A stretch of 64,000 bases of DNA from NCBI RefSeq assembly GCF_001562275.1, contig NZ_CP014304.1, positions 2,170,001-2,234,000 on the forward strand, in the 5' to 3' direction. Of the stretch, positions 42,026-50,793 are shown in pieces (position 1 is the stretch's first letter; every line of letters starts with the position of its first letter). The notes under the pieces were generated by a model. It made no database searches. It was not told the origin of the DNA and was given only the letters and a program-made list of their open reading frames with translations. Origin of the DNA: Hymenobacter sp. PAMC 26628 (GTDB taxonomy: Bacteria > Bacteroidota > Bacteroidia > Cytophagales > Hymenobacteraceae). A program made the translations under genes and the position numbers.

Positions 42026-43447
42026 TTATTTACCCCGGCCTTCGAGGATGATTTTCAGCGTGTAGAGCATCACCCGAAAGTCCATGGCCAGGCTCATGTT
42101 TTCGATGTAGAGCACGTCGTACTTGAGGCGTTCCACCATTTGGGGCACGGTTTCGGCGTAGCCGTACTTCACCTGGCCGAGGCTGGTGAGGCCGGGGCGC
42201 ACGCGGTGCAGGTGGCGGTAATGGGGCGCGGCCCGCACAATTTGGTCGATGAAAAACTGGCGCTCGGGTCGGGGCCCCACCACGCTCATGTCGCCGCGCA
42301 GCACGTTCCAGAACTGGGGCAGCTCGTCGAGGCGCACCCGGCGCATGAAGCGGCCCCAGGTCGTCACGCGCGGGTCGTGGTCGGAGCTGAGCGCGGGCCC
42401 CAGGCGCTCAGCCCCGAGGTACATCGAGCGGAATTTGATGATGGCGAACGGCACGCCATTTTTGCCGATGCGCTCCTGTCGGTAAAACACGGGCCCCGGC
42501 GACGAAAGCCACACCATGCAAGCCGTGAAGGCATACGCCCACCAAGCCAACGCCATGAACACCAGGGCCGCCACAATGTCGAACAAGCGCTTGGTGAGCG
42601 CCTGCCAGGGCGGCAGCAAATCGTGCTTGATTTCGATGAGCGGCGTGCCGAACGAGTGGTTTACCTTCACCGAACCGAGTAAAATTTGGTACAAATCGGG
42701 CAAAATACTAATGCGCACTGGACTGCCTTCCAGTAGGTTAAGAATTTCCTGAATGCGGCGGTGCTCGCTGGGCTCGATGGCGATGATGACTTCCTCGATG
42801 CGCAGGGCCCCCACCAGGGCCGGCAGCTGGCCGTAGGTGCCACGCGCGGGCAGCGCCGCGGCCAGGGCTTCGTCCACGGGCCCATCCTCGGGGGCCACGA
42901 AGCCCTCCACGCGCAGGCCCAGGTAGCGGCCGGTGCGGGCTAGGTCGCGGGCCGTATCGAGCACCAGCGCGCTGCCTCCTACCAGCAGCGTGGGGAAATA
43001 AATGGCACCCCGCCGCACCAGCCGCTGCACGCTGCGCACGGCGGCCACGCGCAGCACGGCCGAAAATGAAAAATGCAGCAGAAAGTAGGCCGCCAACGTG
43101 CGGTAGTAGAGGCGGTAGTTGCTCACGCCCGCGTCGTCGAGCAGCAGCGCGAAAAAGAGCACCCCCACCCCCAGCGCCGACACCCGCAGCAGGCGCAGCA
43201 CCTCGGCTAAGCGCGACTTACGGAACACGTTGCGGTACTGCCCGGCCAGGGCGTAGAGGCCCGTCCAGGCCAGGCCAATGGCCAGGGCAGCCAGCGCCAG
43301 CGCCGCGGCCGCCTCCTGCGTGAAGCGGTAGCCTACCAGCTCGTTCAGCAGGTACTTGCGCAGCCCGAAGAACGCCGCCCAGGCCAGCAGCGCCGCCAAA
43401 AAATCGGCGGCCACGAGCTTGGCGTATTGAAGGCGGCGAAGAAGCAC
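42026..43447 (-). CDS. polyprenyl glycosylphosphotransferase (initiating sugar transferase)
   Basis: 473 residues. Four or five N-terminal membrane spans (VAADFLAALLAWAAFFGLRK, AALALAALAIGLAWTGLYAL, LGVGVLFFALLL, LAAYFLLHFSFSAVLRV) are followed by a Rossmann-like CoA-binding domain (FPTLLVGGSALVLDTARDLA). The catalytic Bac_transf domain comes last: TKRLFDIVAALVFMALAWWA, PVFYRQERIGKNGVPFAIIK, RVRLDELPQFWNVLRGDMSV and VGPRPERQFF. It moves a sugar-1-phosphate onto undecaprenyl phosphate, the first step of exopolysaccharide or O-antigen assembly. No glycosyltransferases flank it. Confidence 0.94.
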   Translation of the reverse strand: MLLRRLQYAKLVAADFLAALLAWAAFFGLRKYLLNELVGYRFTQEAAAALALAALAIGLAWTGLYALAGQYRNVFRKSRLAEVLRLLRVSALGVGVLFFALLLDDAGVSNYRLYYRTLAAYFLLHFSFSAVLRVAAVRSVQRLVRRGAIYFPTLLVGGSALVLDTARDLARTGRYLGLRVEGFVAPEDGPVDEALAAALPARGTYGQLPALVGALRIEEVIIAIEPSEHRRIQEILNLLEGSPVRISILPDLYQILLGSVKVNHSFGTPLIEIKHDLLPPWQALTKRLFDIVAALVFMALAWWAYAFTACMVWLSSPGPVFYRQERIGKNGVPFAIIKFRSMYLGAERLGPALSSDHDPRVTTWGRFMRRVRLDELPQFWNVLRGDMSVVGPRPERQFFIDQIVRAAPHYRHLHRVRPGLTSLGQVKYGYAETVPQMVERLKYDVLYIENMSLAMDFRVMLYTLKIILEGRGK

Positions 43448-43571
43448 AGAGTGGGTAACGGATGTATTTTTGCGGGCTCAAAGCCCCGCGGGGCCCCAAA
43501 GGTAGCGCCAGCGGGGCCCACCGGCCGGCCGCGGCCCCGGCCGGGGCCACCGGTTCTCTTGCGTTTTTTCC

Positions 43572-44264
43572 GTGCCGCTTCCCGCCCCTGATTCCGCTTC
43601 TGCCCCTCCCGACACCTACCGCCACCGCGGCCAGCGCCGGGCCCTGGTGGCCACCCTGCGCGGGCGCGGCATCCGCGACGAGCGGGTGCTAGCTGCGCTG
43701 GGGACCGTGCCGCGCCACCTGTTTTTTGCCCCCGCCTTCGAGGCCCACGCCTACCACGACAAGGCCTTTCCCATCGGCGAGGGCCAAACCATCTCGCAGC
43801 CCTACACCGTGGCCTACCAGTCGGAACTGCTCGCCCTGGGGCCCCACCACCGGGTGCTGGAGGTGGGCACCGGCTCGGGCTACCAGTGCGCCGTGCTGCT
43901 GCGCCTCACGCCCCACGTACACAGCATCGAGCTGAACGCCACGCTGTTTGCCGCCACCCAGCGGCGGCTGGGGGCCCTGCTACCGCCCGGGGGCGCCACC
44001 CCGCAGCTGCGCTGCGGCGATGGCTCGCTGGGCTGGCCCGAGGCCGCGCCTTTCGACCGCATCCTCGTCACGGCCGGGGCCCCGGGGCTGCCGCCGGCCC
44101 TGCTGCGCCAGCTGGCCGTGGGCGGGCAACTCGTCATTCCGGTGGGCCCGGCGCAGGCACAGCGCATGGTGCGCGTGGTGCGCGAGGGCCCCGACGCCTT
44201 CGCCCGCGAAGACCTGGCCCCCGCCCGCTTCGTGCCCTTGCTGGGGGCCGGCGGCTGGCAGTAA
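43572..44264 (+). CDS. pcm: protein-L-isoaspartate O-methyltransferase
   Basis: 230 residues. It methylates L-isoaspartyl residues in damaged proteins with S-adenosylmethionine, starting their repair. Signatures: VLAALGTVPRHLFFAPAFEA, FPIGEGQTISQPYTVAYQSE, the SAM motif RVLEVGTGSGYQCAVLLRLT, and FDRILVTAGAPGLPPALLRQ, LVIPVGPAQAQRM. The start is a GTG; no ATG is available in frame. A TATTTTTG -7-like element lies about 100 bases upstream (43463). It is divergent from the sugar transferase gene. Confidence 0.94.
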   Translation: MPLPAPDSASAPPDTYRHRGQRRALVATLRGRGIRDERVLAALGTVPRHLFFAPAFEAHAYHDKAFPIGEGQTISQPYTVAYQSELLALGPHHRVLEVGTGSGYQCAVLLRLTPHVHSIELNATLFAATQRRLGALLPPGGATPQLRCGDGSLGWPEAAPFDRILVTAGAPGLPPALLRQLAVGGQLVIPVGPAQAQRMVRVVREGPDAFAREDLAPARFVPLLGAGGWQ

Positions 44265-44417
44265 AGCACCGGCTGGGGCCCCGGCTGAGGGTGTTTTGGG
44301 GCTTAGCCTATGGGCTGGTACAAGCCCCGTGAAGGCACGCCGCCGGGCCCCGGCGGGAACGCCCAGCGCGGCTGCCCGATATTTGCGGCTTCACTCCGCC
44401 CTTTACCCCGCCGCCTG

Positions 44418-44933
44418 ATGCGCAAGCAAAAGCCCGTCGCCGACTCGTTCGTCATCATGACCGAGTTGGTGCTGCCCAACGATACCAACACGCTCAACAA
44501 CCTAATGGGCGGCCGCATGATGCACCTGATGGACATCGCCGCCGCCATCGCCGCCCAAAAGCACTCCAACCGCATCGTGGTCACGGCCTCGGTCGACAAC
44601 GTTTCGTTCCGCGACGCTATCCGGCTCGGCAACGTGGTCACGCTCCAGGCCCAGGTCACGCGGGCTTTCGCCTCCAGCATGGAGGTGCACATCGACGTGT
44701 GGGCCGAAGACATCCCCAACGGCACCAAGATCAAAACCAACGAGGCGTTCTTCACCTTCGTGGCCGTCGACCAGTCGGGCCGGCCCATCGACGTGCCCGA
44801 GGCCGTGCCCGAAACCCCCGAGGAAATTGCCTTCTTCGATGGGGCGCTGCGCCGCCGCCAGTTGCGCCTGGTGCTGGCCGGCCGCATGAAGCCCGCCGAA
44901 GCCCAGGAGCTCAAAGCCCTGTTCGAACTATAA
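44418..44933 (+). CDS. acyl-CoA thioesterase (hot-dog fold)
   Basis: 171 residues of the cytosolic acyl-CoA thioesterase family (YciA/Acot type). Signatures: TELVLPNDTNTLNNLMGGRM, MHLMDIAAAIAAQKHSNRIV (hot-dog helix with the catalytic Asp), VTASVDNVSFRDAIRLGNVV and VEVHIDVWAED-type strand (here SMEVHIDVWAEDIPNG). It hydrolyses acyl-CoA to free acid and CoA. The preferred chain length is not evident. ATG at 44418 gives the family's usual N-terminus. Confidence 0.92.
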   Translation: MRKQKPVADSFVIMTELVLPNDTNTLNNLMGGRMMHLMDIAAAIAAQKHSNRIVVTASVDNVSFRDAIRLGNVVTLQAQVTRAFASSMEVHIDVWAEDIPNGTKIKTNEAFFTFVAVDQSGRPIDVPEAVPETPEEIAFFDGALRRRQLRLVLAGRMKPAEAQELKALFEL

Positions 44934-44940
44934 TAGTTTT

Positions 44941-45025
44941 TAGTTGTGAGTTGCTGGTTATCAGTCTTTAGTAAGCCTGTTAACTTATTGACTAACTACT
45001 GACAACCAGTAACTGACAACTCCTA
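44941..45025. repeat. Imperfect inverted repeat between two plus-strand genes
   Basis: TAGTTGTGAGTTGCTGGTTA (44941) pairs with CCAGTAACTGACAACTCCTA (ending 45025), with further pairing inward (TCAGTCTTTAGTAA and TTATTGACTAACTACTGA). It shares GTTGTCAGT-type words with the repeat at 38556-38637. Confidence 0.55.
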
Positions 45026-45038
45026 ACACCCCCCGCCC

Positions 45039-45854
45039 ATGTCCGCCGAAACCCTGGCTTTTCTCCAGAATTTCTACACTGACGTCACGCTCTACGTGCC
45101 GGCCGAGCCGGGCACCGCAGCTCCGGGCATCGCGTCCGAAAACCTGGCCGCGCCGGCGGCACCTACCGCCCCCGCCAAGCCCGTGGTCCCGGTGCCACCG
45201 GCGCGGCTGCCCGGGGCCGCGGTAGCCGCGGCATTGGCCATTGCAACGCCCCCCTCTGCTGAGGAACCTGCTGCCGCCACTGCGCCCGTGGCCCCGCCAG
45301 CAGCAGCGGCCTCCGCGCCTTCCGTACCGGTAGCAGCCGTGCCCGCACCACCCGTACCCGGGCCTACGTCGGTGCCCGCGAACGTGGAAAACCCGCGGCC
45401 GGCACCGGCCGCCGGGGCCCCATTACCCGCTGGGCCAGCGGTGCCACCGGCCCAGCTCACGCCCTTCGCCACGCTGGGCAGCCGGGCCGATGGCGTGGTG
45501 CTGCTGGTGCGCCTGCCGCCCGACCAGTTCCACAAGCTGCACCGCAACGTGTTCCTCAACAAGATGTTGCAAGCCCTGGGGCTGGTGATGGCCGACGTGG
45601 TGCTGGTGAATGTGGAGTCGCACCTGCCGGTGGCACTCAGCAGCCTGCGCCGCGAGCTGGCCGCTACGCAGGTCGTGGCCTTCGGCCGCAACCTGCTCGA
45701 CGTGACCGTGCGCAACACCCAGATTTACGAGCCTGTGCAGTTCGCCGGGCAAAACCTCTCCTACCTCGCCGCCGCCGAGATTGAGATGGTGGAGTACGAC
45801 GTCAGCCTGAAGAAGCGCCTCTGGCCGGGCCTGCAGCGCATGTTTTTGAGGTAG
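45039..45854 (+). CDS. Pro/Ala-linker protein of unknown function
   Basis: 271 residues in three parts. A short N-terminal segment MSAETLAFLQNFYTDVTLYV is followed by ~115 residues rich in Pro, Ala and Val, clearly disordered, then a C-domain of about 125 residues (DGVVLLVRLPPDQFHKLHRN, FLNKMLQALGLVMADVVLVN, ELAATQVVAFGRNLLDVTVR, KKRLWPGLQRMFLR). The C-domain layout, with a helix before a strand, a VVAFG turn and a terminal LW-x-GLQ-x-MF helix, recalls DNA polymerase III psi-like proteins of Bacteroidota. That resemblance is from memory and unproven. It is followed by a bidirectional terminator. Confidence 0.7.
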   Translation: MSAETLAFLQNFYTDVTLYVPAEPGTAAPGIASENLAAPAAPTAPAKPVVPVPPARLPGAAVAAALAIATPPSAEEPAAATAPVAPPAAAASAPSVPVAAVPAPPVPGPTSVPANVENPRPAPAAGAPLPAGPAVPPAQLTPFATLGSRADGVVLLVRLPPDQFHKLHRNVFLNKMLQALGLVMADVVLVNVESHLPVALSSLRRELAATQVVAFGRNLLDVTVRNTQIYEPVQFAGQNLSYLAAAEIEMVEYDVSLKKRLWPGLQRMFLR

Positions 45855-45885
45855 CCTTTCAGGCTCCTGGGCCCTCGGCTCAAAT

Positions 45886-45921
45886 AAAAAAGGCCCGTCT
45901 GGTAGCAGACGGGCCTTTTTT
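45886..45921. terminator. Bidirectional terminator
   Basis: AAAAAAGGCCCGTCT (45886-45900) pairs perfectly with AGACGGGCCTTTTTT (45907-45921) between convergent genes. Confidence 0.92.
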
Positions 45922-45937
45922 GATTTTAGCTGCGGTG

Positions 45938-47074
45938 CTACTTCAGCACGTCGGCCAGCTTGGCTTCCAGGGCGGGGCCGCGCAGGTTTTTGGCGATGAT
46001 GACGCCGTTGGGGTCGAGCAGAAACGACTGCGGGATGGCCACGACGCCGTAGGCGGCCCCGGCTACGCTCTGCCAGCCGGCTAGGTCCGACACGTGGTTG
46101 GGCCAGAGCAGGCCGTCGGCGGCAATGGCCTTGGTCCAGCGGCCTTTCTCCTGGTCGAGCGACACGGAGAATACCGTAAAGCCTTTGCCCTTGTCCTTGA
46201 AGGTATTGTAAGCCTTCACCACGTTGGGATTTTCCTGGCGGCAGGGCCCGCACCAGCTGGCCCAGAAGTCAACCAGCACGTACTTGCCGCGCAGGCTACT
46301 GAGAGCTAGCTTGGGGCCCTCAGGTGTGGGCAGGTTGATGTCGGGGGCCTTGGCGCCGGCGGCGGTGGCGCGCATGGGCTCCAGCCGGGCCGTCAGCTCC
46401 TTGGTGAAGGGCGAGTTGGGGTTGGCCTTGCGCTGCACAGCGGCAATGGAATCGGCAAACTGGAAGTTATCCTCGGGGTTCAAGAAAGCACCGACCGCGA
46501 AGCCCGTGGCCACGGCCGCTGGGTGGCGGCGCAGCACGCCCTTCACGCGGGCGGCCGTGCGCTCCTGCACCGTGGCGGCCTCGGCCTCAATGGCTTGGGT
46601 GGCGGCGGTGTTGCGAGCCCCAGCCGCTGCCGTGTAGCGGGCCTTGAGGTCGTCCATCTGCGTTTTGGTACCTTCCATCACCTGCGTCAGCTCGCGCAGC
46701 ACCTCGGCGTCGGGGCTGCCCTGCACGGTGTAGGTAGCGGGCAGGCGCTGGGCGTCGCCGGCCAGGGCCACGCGGGTTTTATCGTCGAGCAACAGCAGCA
46801 CTTGGTTGGCGTCGTTGATTTTCAACTGGTACAAGCCCGCCGTGGGGGCCGCGCCCTTGAAGGTGAACTTGCCCGTTGCGTCGGTTTTGGCCGAGGCGCG
46901 CTCCACAAACTGGTTCGATTGCAGCTCGGCCAGGTGCAGCTCGGTGCCGGCCGGGGCGTTTTTCAACTGGCCAGTGATTTCGTAGCCCGCTGCCGCCGAG
47001 GCGGGCTGGCAGGCATTGGCTCCGCCCAGTACGGCGGCGGCCAGCAACGTGGTTTTGATCATTAGGTAACGCAT
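45938..47074 (-). CDS. TlpA-family thiol-disulfide oxidoreductase lipoprotein (DUF4369 type)
   Basis: 378 residues. A lipoprotein signal (LAAAVLGGANAC) leads to a DUF4369 beta domain (YEITGQLKNAPAGTELHLAE), a helical middle section, and a thioredoxin fold with the redox motif VDFWASWCGPCRQENPNVVK (CGPC) and a cis-Pro region VVAIPQSFLLDPNGVI. It would reduce or isomerise disulfides, or support cytochrome maturation, in the periplasm. Two starts are possible (47074 or 47062); both give the same lipobox. No obvious partner gene is adjacent. Confidence 0.92.
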   Translation of the reverse strand: MRYLMIKTTLLAAAVLGGANACQPASAAAGYEITGQLKNAPAGTELHLAELQSNQFVERASAKTDATGKFTFKGAAPTAGLYQLKINDANQVLLLLDDKTRVALAGDAQRLPATYTVQGSPDAEVLRELTQVMEGTKTQMDDLKARYTAAAGARNTAATQAIEAEAATVQERTAARVKGVLRRHPAAVATGFAVGAFLNPEDNFQFADSIAAVQRKANPNSPFTKELTARLEPMRATAAGAKAPDINLPTPEGPKLALSSLRGKYVLVDFWASWCGPCRQENPNVVKAYNTFKDKGKGFTVFSVSLDQEKGRWTKAIAADGLLWPNHVSDLAGWQSVAGAAYGVVAIPQSFLLDPNGVIIAKNLRGPALEAKLADVLK

Positions 47075-47228
47075 GAATTTGAACGGGTGCAAAAACGCCA
47101 ACGGGGCCCCGCTGGGGTTGGTTCCGGCAGGGCCCGTGCCGCCAGCTTGGCCTTGCCTCGGGGGCCCTGGGGCAAGGCCAAGCACAGTTTGGCGGTACAG
47201 GCTTAGCCGCTGACGGGTAACTAGAAAC

Positions 47229-48683
47229 CTATTCTTCTAGGGCGGCGCGCAGCAGCTGGTTGGCCTGCTTGGGGTCGGCCTTGCCGCCGGTGAGCTTCAT
47301 GAGCTCGCCCATGAACATGCCGGTGAGCGACTTTTTGCCGGCCCGGTACTCGGCTACTTTGGCCGGGTTGGCGGCCAGCACCTGCGCTACCAGGGCCCCC
47401 AGCTCGTCGCCGTCGGTTTTGCTCAGCAGGCCCAAAGCTTCGGCCGCGCCGGTGGCGTTGGCCGTGGGGTGCTCCAGCAAGTACGGAAATAACTGCTTGC
47501 TGGCCACCGAGTAATTAATCTTGGCCGCATCAATCAGTTCAATGATGCCGGCGAGCTGGGCGGGGTCGAGCGGGAAGTCTTCCATTGCCAGGGCCCGCTC
47601 GTTGAGGTACGACTTCACGGGGCCCATCACCCAGTTGGCGGCGGCCTTGGCGTTGGGCGTGAGGCGGGCCAGGCCATCAAAGTACTGGGCCACTTCCTTC
47701 TGGTCGATCAGCACCGAGGCGTCGTAGTCGCTCAGCCCCAGCTCGCCGGTGAAGCGGGCGTAGAGCTGCTGCGGCAGCGCCGGCAGCTCGGCCTGGATGC
47801 GGTGCAGCCAGGCGTCGTCGATGACAAGCGGCGGCAGGTCGGGCTCGGGGAAGTAACGGTAGTCGTTCAACGTCTCCTTGCTGCGCTGGCCGTTGGTGGT
47901 GCCGGTCACGGCGTCGAAGCCGCGGGTTTCGCTGGCCACTTCCTCGCCGGCCTCCACGAGGGCAATCTGGCGCTCAATCTCGTAGGCGATGGCGCGCTGC
48001 ACGTTGCGGAAGGAGTTCATGTTCTTCACCTCCACCTTCATGCCGAACTCAGGGGCCCCGTGCAGCATCACCGAGATGTTGGCGTCGCAGCGCAGCGAGC
48101 CTTCTTCCATGTTGCCGTCGCAGATGCCCAGGTACTCCACCAGCTTCTTGATTTCGGTGAGGTAGGCGTAGGCTTCCTCGCCGGTGCGGATGTCGGGTTC
48201 GCTCACAATCTCAATCAGCGGCACGCCGGCGCGGTTCAGGTCCACGAGGGTTTCGGTTTCGCCGGCCAGGTGCATGCTCTTGCCCGCGTCCTCCTCCATA
48301 TGAATGCGCGTGACGCCGATGCGCTTCACTTCGTCGCCCACGCGCACGTCGAGGTGGCCGTCGTAGCAAATCGGGGTTTTGTCCTGCGTAATCTGGTAGC
48401 CCTTGGGCAGGTCGGGGTAGAAGTAGTTTTTGCGGGCAAACAGGTTGTCGCGCCGGATGTGGCAGTTGGTGGCCAGGCCCATTTTCATGGCGAAGTCCAC
48501 GGCCGTGCGGTTCACCTTGGGCAGGGTGCCGGGGTGGCCGAGGGTGATGACCGAGAGGTTGGTGTTGGGGGCCACGCCGTACTCGTTCTCGTCGGACGAA
48601 TACATTTTGCTGCGCGTGAGCAGCTGGGCGTGTACTTCCAGCCCAATCACGGGCTGGTACTTGGCAAGCAGGGCGTCGTCCAT
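47229..48683 (-). CDS. gatB: Asp-tRNA(Asn)/Glu-tRNA(Gln) amidotransferase subunit B
   Basis: 484 residues. With GatA and GatC it converts mischarged Glu-tRNA-Gln or Asp-tRNA-Asn to the correct amide form. Signatures: YQPVIGLEVHAQLLTRSKMY, LGHPGTLPKVNRTAVDFAMK, RAGVPLIEIVSEPDIRTGEE, and the C-terminal GatB/Yqey tail (AKVAEYRAGKKSLTGMFMGE, PKQANQLLRAAL). The length is normal. MDDALLAKYQPVIG is chosen as start; an upstream extension is not conserved-looking. gatA and gatC are not in the window. Confidence 0.96.
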   Translation of the reverse strand: MDDALLAKYQPVIGLEVHAQLLTRSKMYSSDENEYGVAPNTNLSVITLGHPGTLPKVNRTAVDFAMKMGLATNCHIRRDNLFARKNYFYPDLPKGYQITQDKTPICYDGHLDVRVGDEVKRIGVTRIHMEEDAGKSMHLAGETETLVDLNRAGVPLIEIVSEPDIRTGEEAYAYLTEIKKLVEYLGICDGNMEEGSLRCDANISVMLHGAPEFGMKVEVKNMNSFRNVQRAIAYEIERQIALVEAGEEVASETRGFDAVTGTTNGQRSKETLNDYRYFPEPDLPPLVIDDAWLHRIQAELPALPQQLYARFTGELGLSDYDASVLIDQKEVAQYFDGLARLTPNAKAAANWVMGPVKSYLNERALAMEDFPLDPAQLAGIIELIDAAKINYSVASKQLFPYLLEHPTANATGAAEALGLLSKTDGDELGALVAQVLAANPAKVAEYRAGKKSLTGMFMGELMKLTGGKADPKQANQLLRAALEE

Positions 48684-48857
48684 ATAATACAGCTGATGAG
48701 CGGGCCGCGGCCAATGCCGCCGCAACCCGCCCGCAAGTTAAAACCGATTCGGGCCCCGGTTTTGTTCGGGCGGGGCCCCGGCGCGGGTTTGGGGCCCCGG
48801 GGCCCCGCTTTTTCACACAGCATCGGGAGCATTTGTTACGCGCAGGGCCAAAAAAAA

Positions 48858-48884
48858 GCAGCCCGCTCAAAACGAGCGGGCTGC
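48858..48884 (-). terminator. Terminator of the OmpA-like gene
   Basis: GCAGCCCGCTC and GAGCGGGCTGC flank a 5-nt loop, followed on the minus strand by eight T (48850-48857). Confidence 0.88.
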
Positions 48885-48921
48885 ATTAACCAAGGTAGCC
48901 GGGGCCGGGGCCCCCGCGGCC

Positions 48922-50553
48922 TTACTTCTTCACCGGGGCCTTTTTGGCGGCGGCCTTCTTTACTGGGGCCTTGCGGCTGCGGGGCGAGCCGGTACCAGTC
49001 GTTTTCTTGCCCGGCAGCTTCTTGCCTTCGGCTTTCAGCTCGCTGATGGTTGGGGCGGCGCCGTACTTCGCCTCGGCGGCGTTGGTTTCGCCGGTGAGGT
49101 AGGGGTCGAAGTCCACGCGGCGGTTCTTGGCTTGGCCAGCGGCGGTTTTGTTGTCCGCAATCGGCTTGGTTTCGCCGTAGCCACGGGCCTCGATGCGCTC
49201 GGCGGTAATGCCCTTGCTCAGCATGTACTTACGGGCGGCGGCGGCGCGCTCGTAGCTCAGGCGCAGGTTGTAGTTGTCGTCGCCCTTGCTGTCGGTGTGG
49301 CCCGCGATGCTGAGCGAGTAGTCGGGGTACTCGTTCATGATCTGCACCATCTGCTCCAGCTTGGGGAACGAGCTGGGCTTCAGCGTGGCCTTGTTGAAGT
49401 CGAAGTTGATGTACTTCGTGGCTTCGTTGAGCACCTTCTTGGTTTCGGCCTTCATCTCGGGGCAGCCCTTGTTGCTGGCGGGGCCGGCACGGTCGGGGCA
49501 CTTGTCCTGGTAGTCGGGCACGCCGTCGCCGTCCGTGTCCACCGGGCAGCCGGTAGCGTCCACTTTCACCCCAGCGGGGGTGTTGGGGCACTTGTCGAGG
49601 TAATCGGCCACGCCGTCGCCGTCCGTGTCAAGCGGGCAGCCGCTGGCGTCCACTTTGGTACCGGCCGGGGTGTTGGGGCACTTGTCGTCGTTGTCGGCCA
49701 CGCCGTCACCGTCGGCATCGGGGCAACCTTGCAGGGCAGCCAGGCCTTTCACGTCGGGGCACTTGTCTTGGTAGTCGGGCACGCCGTCACCGTCGGTGTC
49801 AAGCGGGCAGCCGTTCACGTCCACTTTCACGCCGGCGGGCGTATCAGGGCACTTGTCTTTGCGGTCGGATACGCCGTCGCCGTCGGTGTCCTTGGCCTTG
49901 CCGATGTTGGCGGTTAAGCCGGCCGAGAATTGCAGGTAGCGGTCGTGGTCGTAATAAAATCCGGTGGCGTTGCTGGCCGAACCGTCGAGCTTGTCGTCGC
50001 CGGTGACGAGCATGTGCTCGCCCGCCTGGGCAAACAGGCTGAAGCCCGGCGTAATACGAAAATCCAAACCGATGGCGCCTTGGGCGTCAAAGGAAGTGAA
50101 ATCGAGGTGGTTGGCGGCAGCGGTCGGCGAGGCGTACCGGTCGGAGTTGACGCGGGCCACACCAGGCTGAATCAGAAAGTAAGGCCGGATAACTGCCTCG
50201 TCTTTCAGGGGCAGTTTGAACTTGAAGCCCAGACCGTATGTGCTGATGTTGGCGTAGAAACGGGTGCCGTTGTTGGCGAACGCGCCCGTCGGCGACGGGA
50301 AGCGCAGCGTGGACTGGTTGGCCGACAGGTTAATGTCGAAGCCCTTGCTGATGTAGCGGCTCAGGGTGAGGCCGCCGCCGTACGTGTTGTTCTTGGCTTT
50401 AAAGTAGGTATTGCCCATGTCGCCCATGTACTGGAGCGTGGTGGCGTACCCGCTGATACCAAACTTTCTATCGGCCGATTGGGCCTGGCTGCGTGGAGCC
50501 GCGGCCAGCAGGCCCAAGCCCAGTAGAGTTGTTGTAGATAACAGGTGTTTCAT
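48922..50553 (-). CDS. OmpA-family outer-membrane protein with thrombospondin type 3 repeats
   Basis: 543 residues. A signal peptide (MKHLLSTTTLLGLGLLAAAP...QAQ) precedes an eight-strand-like barrel (about 25-235), then about five calcium-binding type 3 repeats of the form DTDGDGVSDRKDKCPDTPAG. An OmpA C-domain follows (INFDFNKATLKPSSFPKLEQ, YSLSIAGHTDSKGDDNYNLR, LSYERAAAARKYMLSKGITA, RIEARGYGETKPIADN) that binds peptidoglycan. A Lys/Ala/Pro-rich basic tail (RKAPVKKAAAKKAPVKK) ends it. It tethers the outer membrane to the wall. It has its own terminator; the long AT-rich 5' region suggests strong expression. Confidence 0.93.
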   Translation of the reverse strand: MKHLLSTTTLLGLGLLAAAPRSQAQSADRKFGISGYATTLQYMGDMGNTYFKAKNNTYGGGLTLSRYISKGFDINLSANQSTLRFPSPTGAFANNGTRFYANISTYGLGFKFKLPLKDEAVIRPYFLIQPGVARVNSDRYASPTAAANHLDFTSFDAQGAIGLDFRITPGFSLFAQAGEHMLVTGDDKLDGSASNATGFYYDHDRYLQFSAGLTANIGKAKDTDGDGVSDRKDKCPDTPAGVKVDVNGCPLDTDGDGVPDYQDKCPDVKGLAALQGCPDADGDGVADNDDKCPNTPAGTKVDASGCPLDTDGDGVADYLDKCPNTPAGVKVDATGCPVDTDGDGVPDYQDKCPDRAGPASNKGCPEMKAETKKVLNEATKYINFDFNKATLKPSSFPKLEQMVQIMNEYPDYSLSIAGHTDSKGDDNYNLRLSYERAAAARKYMLSKGITAERIEARGYGETKPIADNKTAAGQAKNRRVDFDPYLTGETNAAEAKYGAAPTISELKAEGKKLPGKKTTGTGSPRSRKAPVKKAAAKKAPVKK

Positions 50554-50684
50554 AAAAAAATTTGGGTAAAAATGGGGAATTTCCCCGTTGGTAAGCGTGT
50601 TAGCAAAGCGCAAATTTACAGCGCACATGCTGCGTAGCAGTGCTGAGGTACGCAACGCACCGGAAGGAAGTTTAAGTAATTCGC

Positions 50685-50767
50685 ATTAGTAACCAAAAAA
50701 TCACACGCCCGGGGGCATCGCCTGGAGCCCTGCCGTGCCCCCGGGCGTGTGATTTTTGGTTACTAAT
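50685..50767 (-). terminator. Long stem-loop after the energy-transducer gene
   Basis: A 33-nt arm (50685-50717) pairs with a 32-nt arm (50736-50767) with only a one-base bulge in an A/T run. The stem is G/C-rich near the loop and ends in TTTTTGGTTAC on either side, so it can work in both directions. It is much longer than a normal terminator. Confidence 0.7.
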
Positions 50768-50793
50768 GGGCCGCAACGGGGCCCCGGCCGGCC

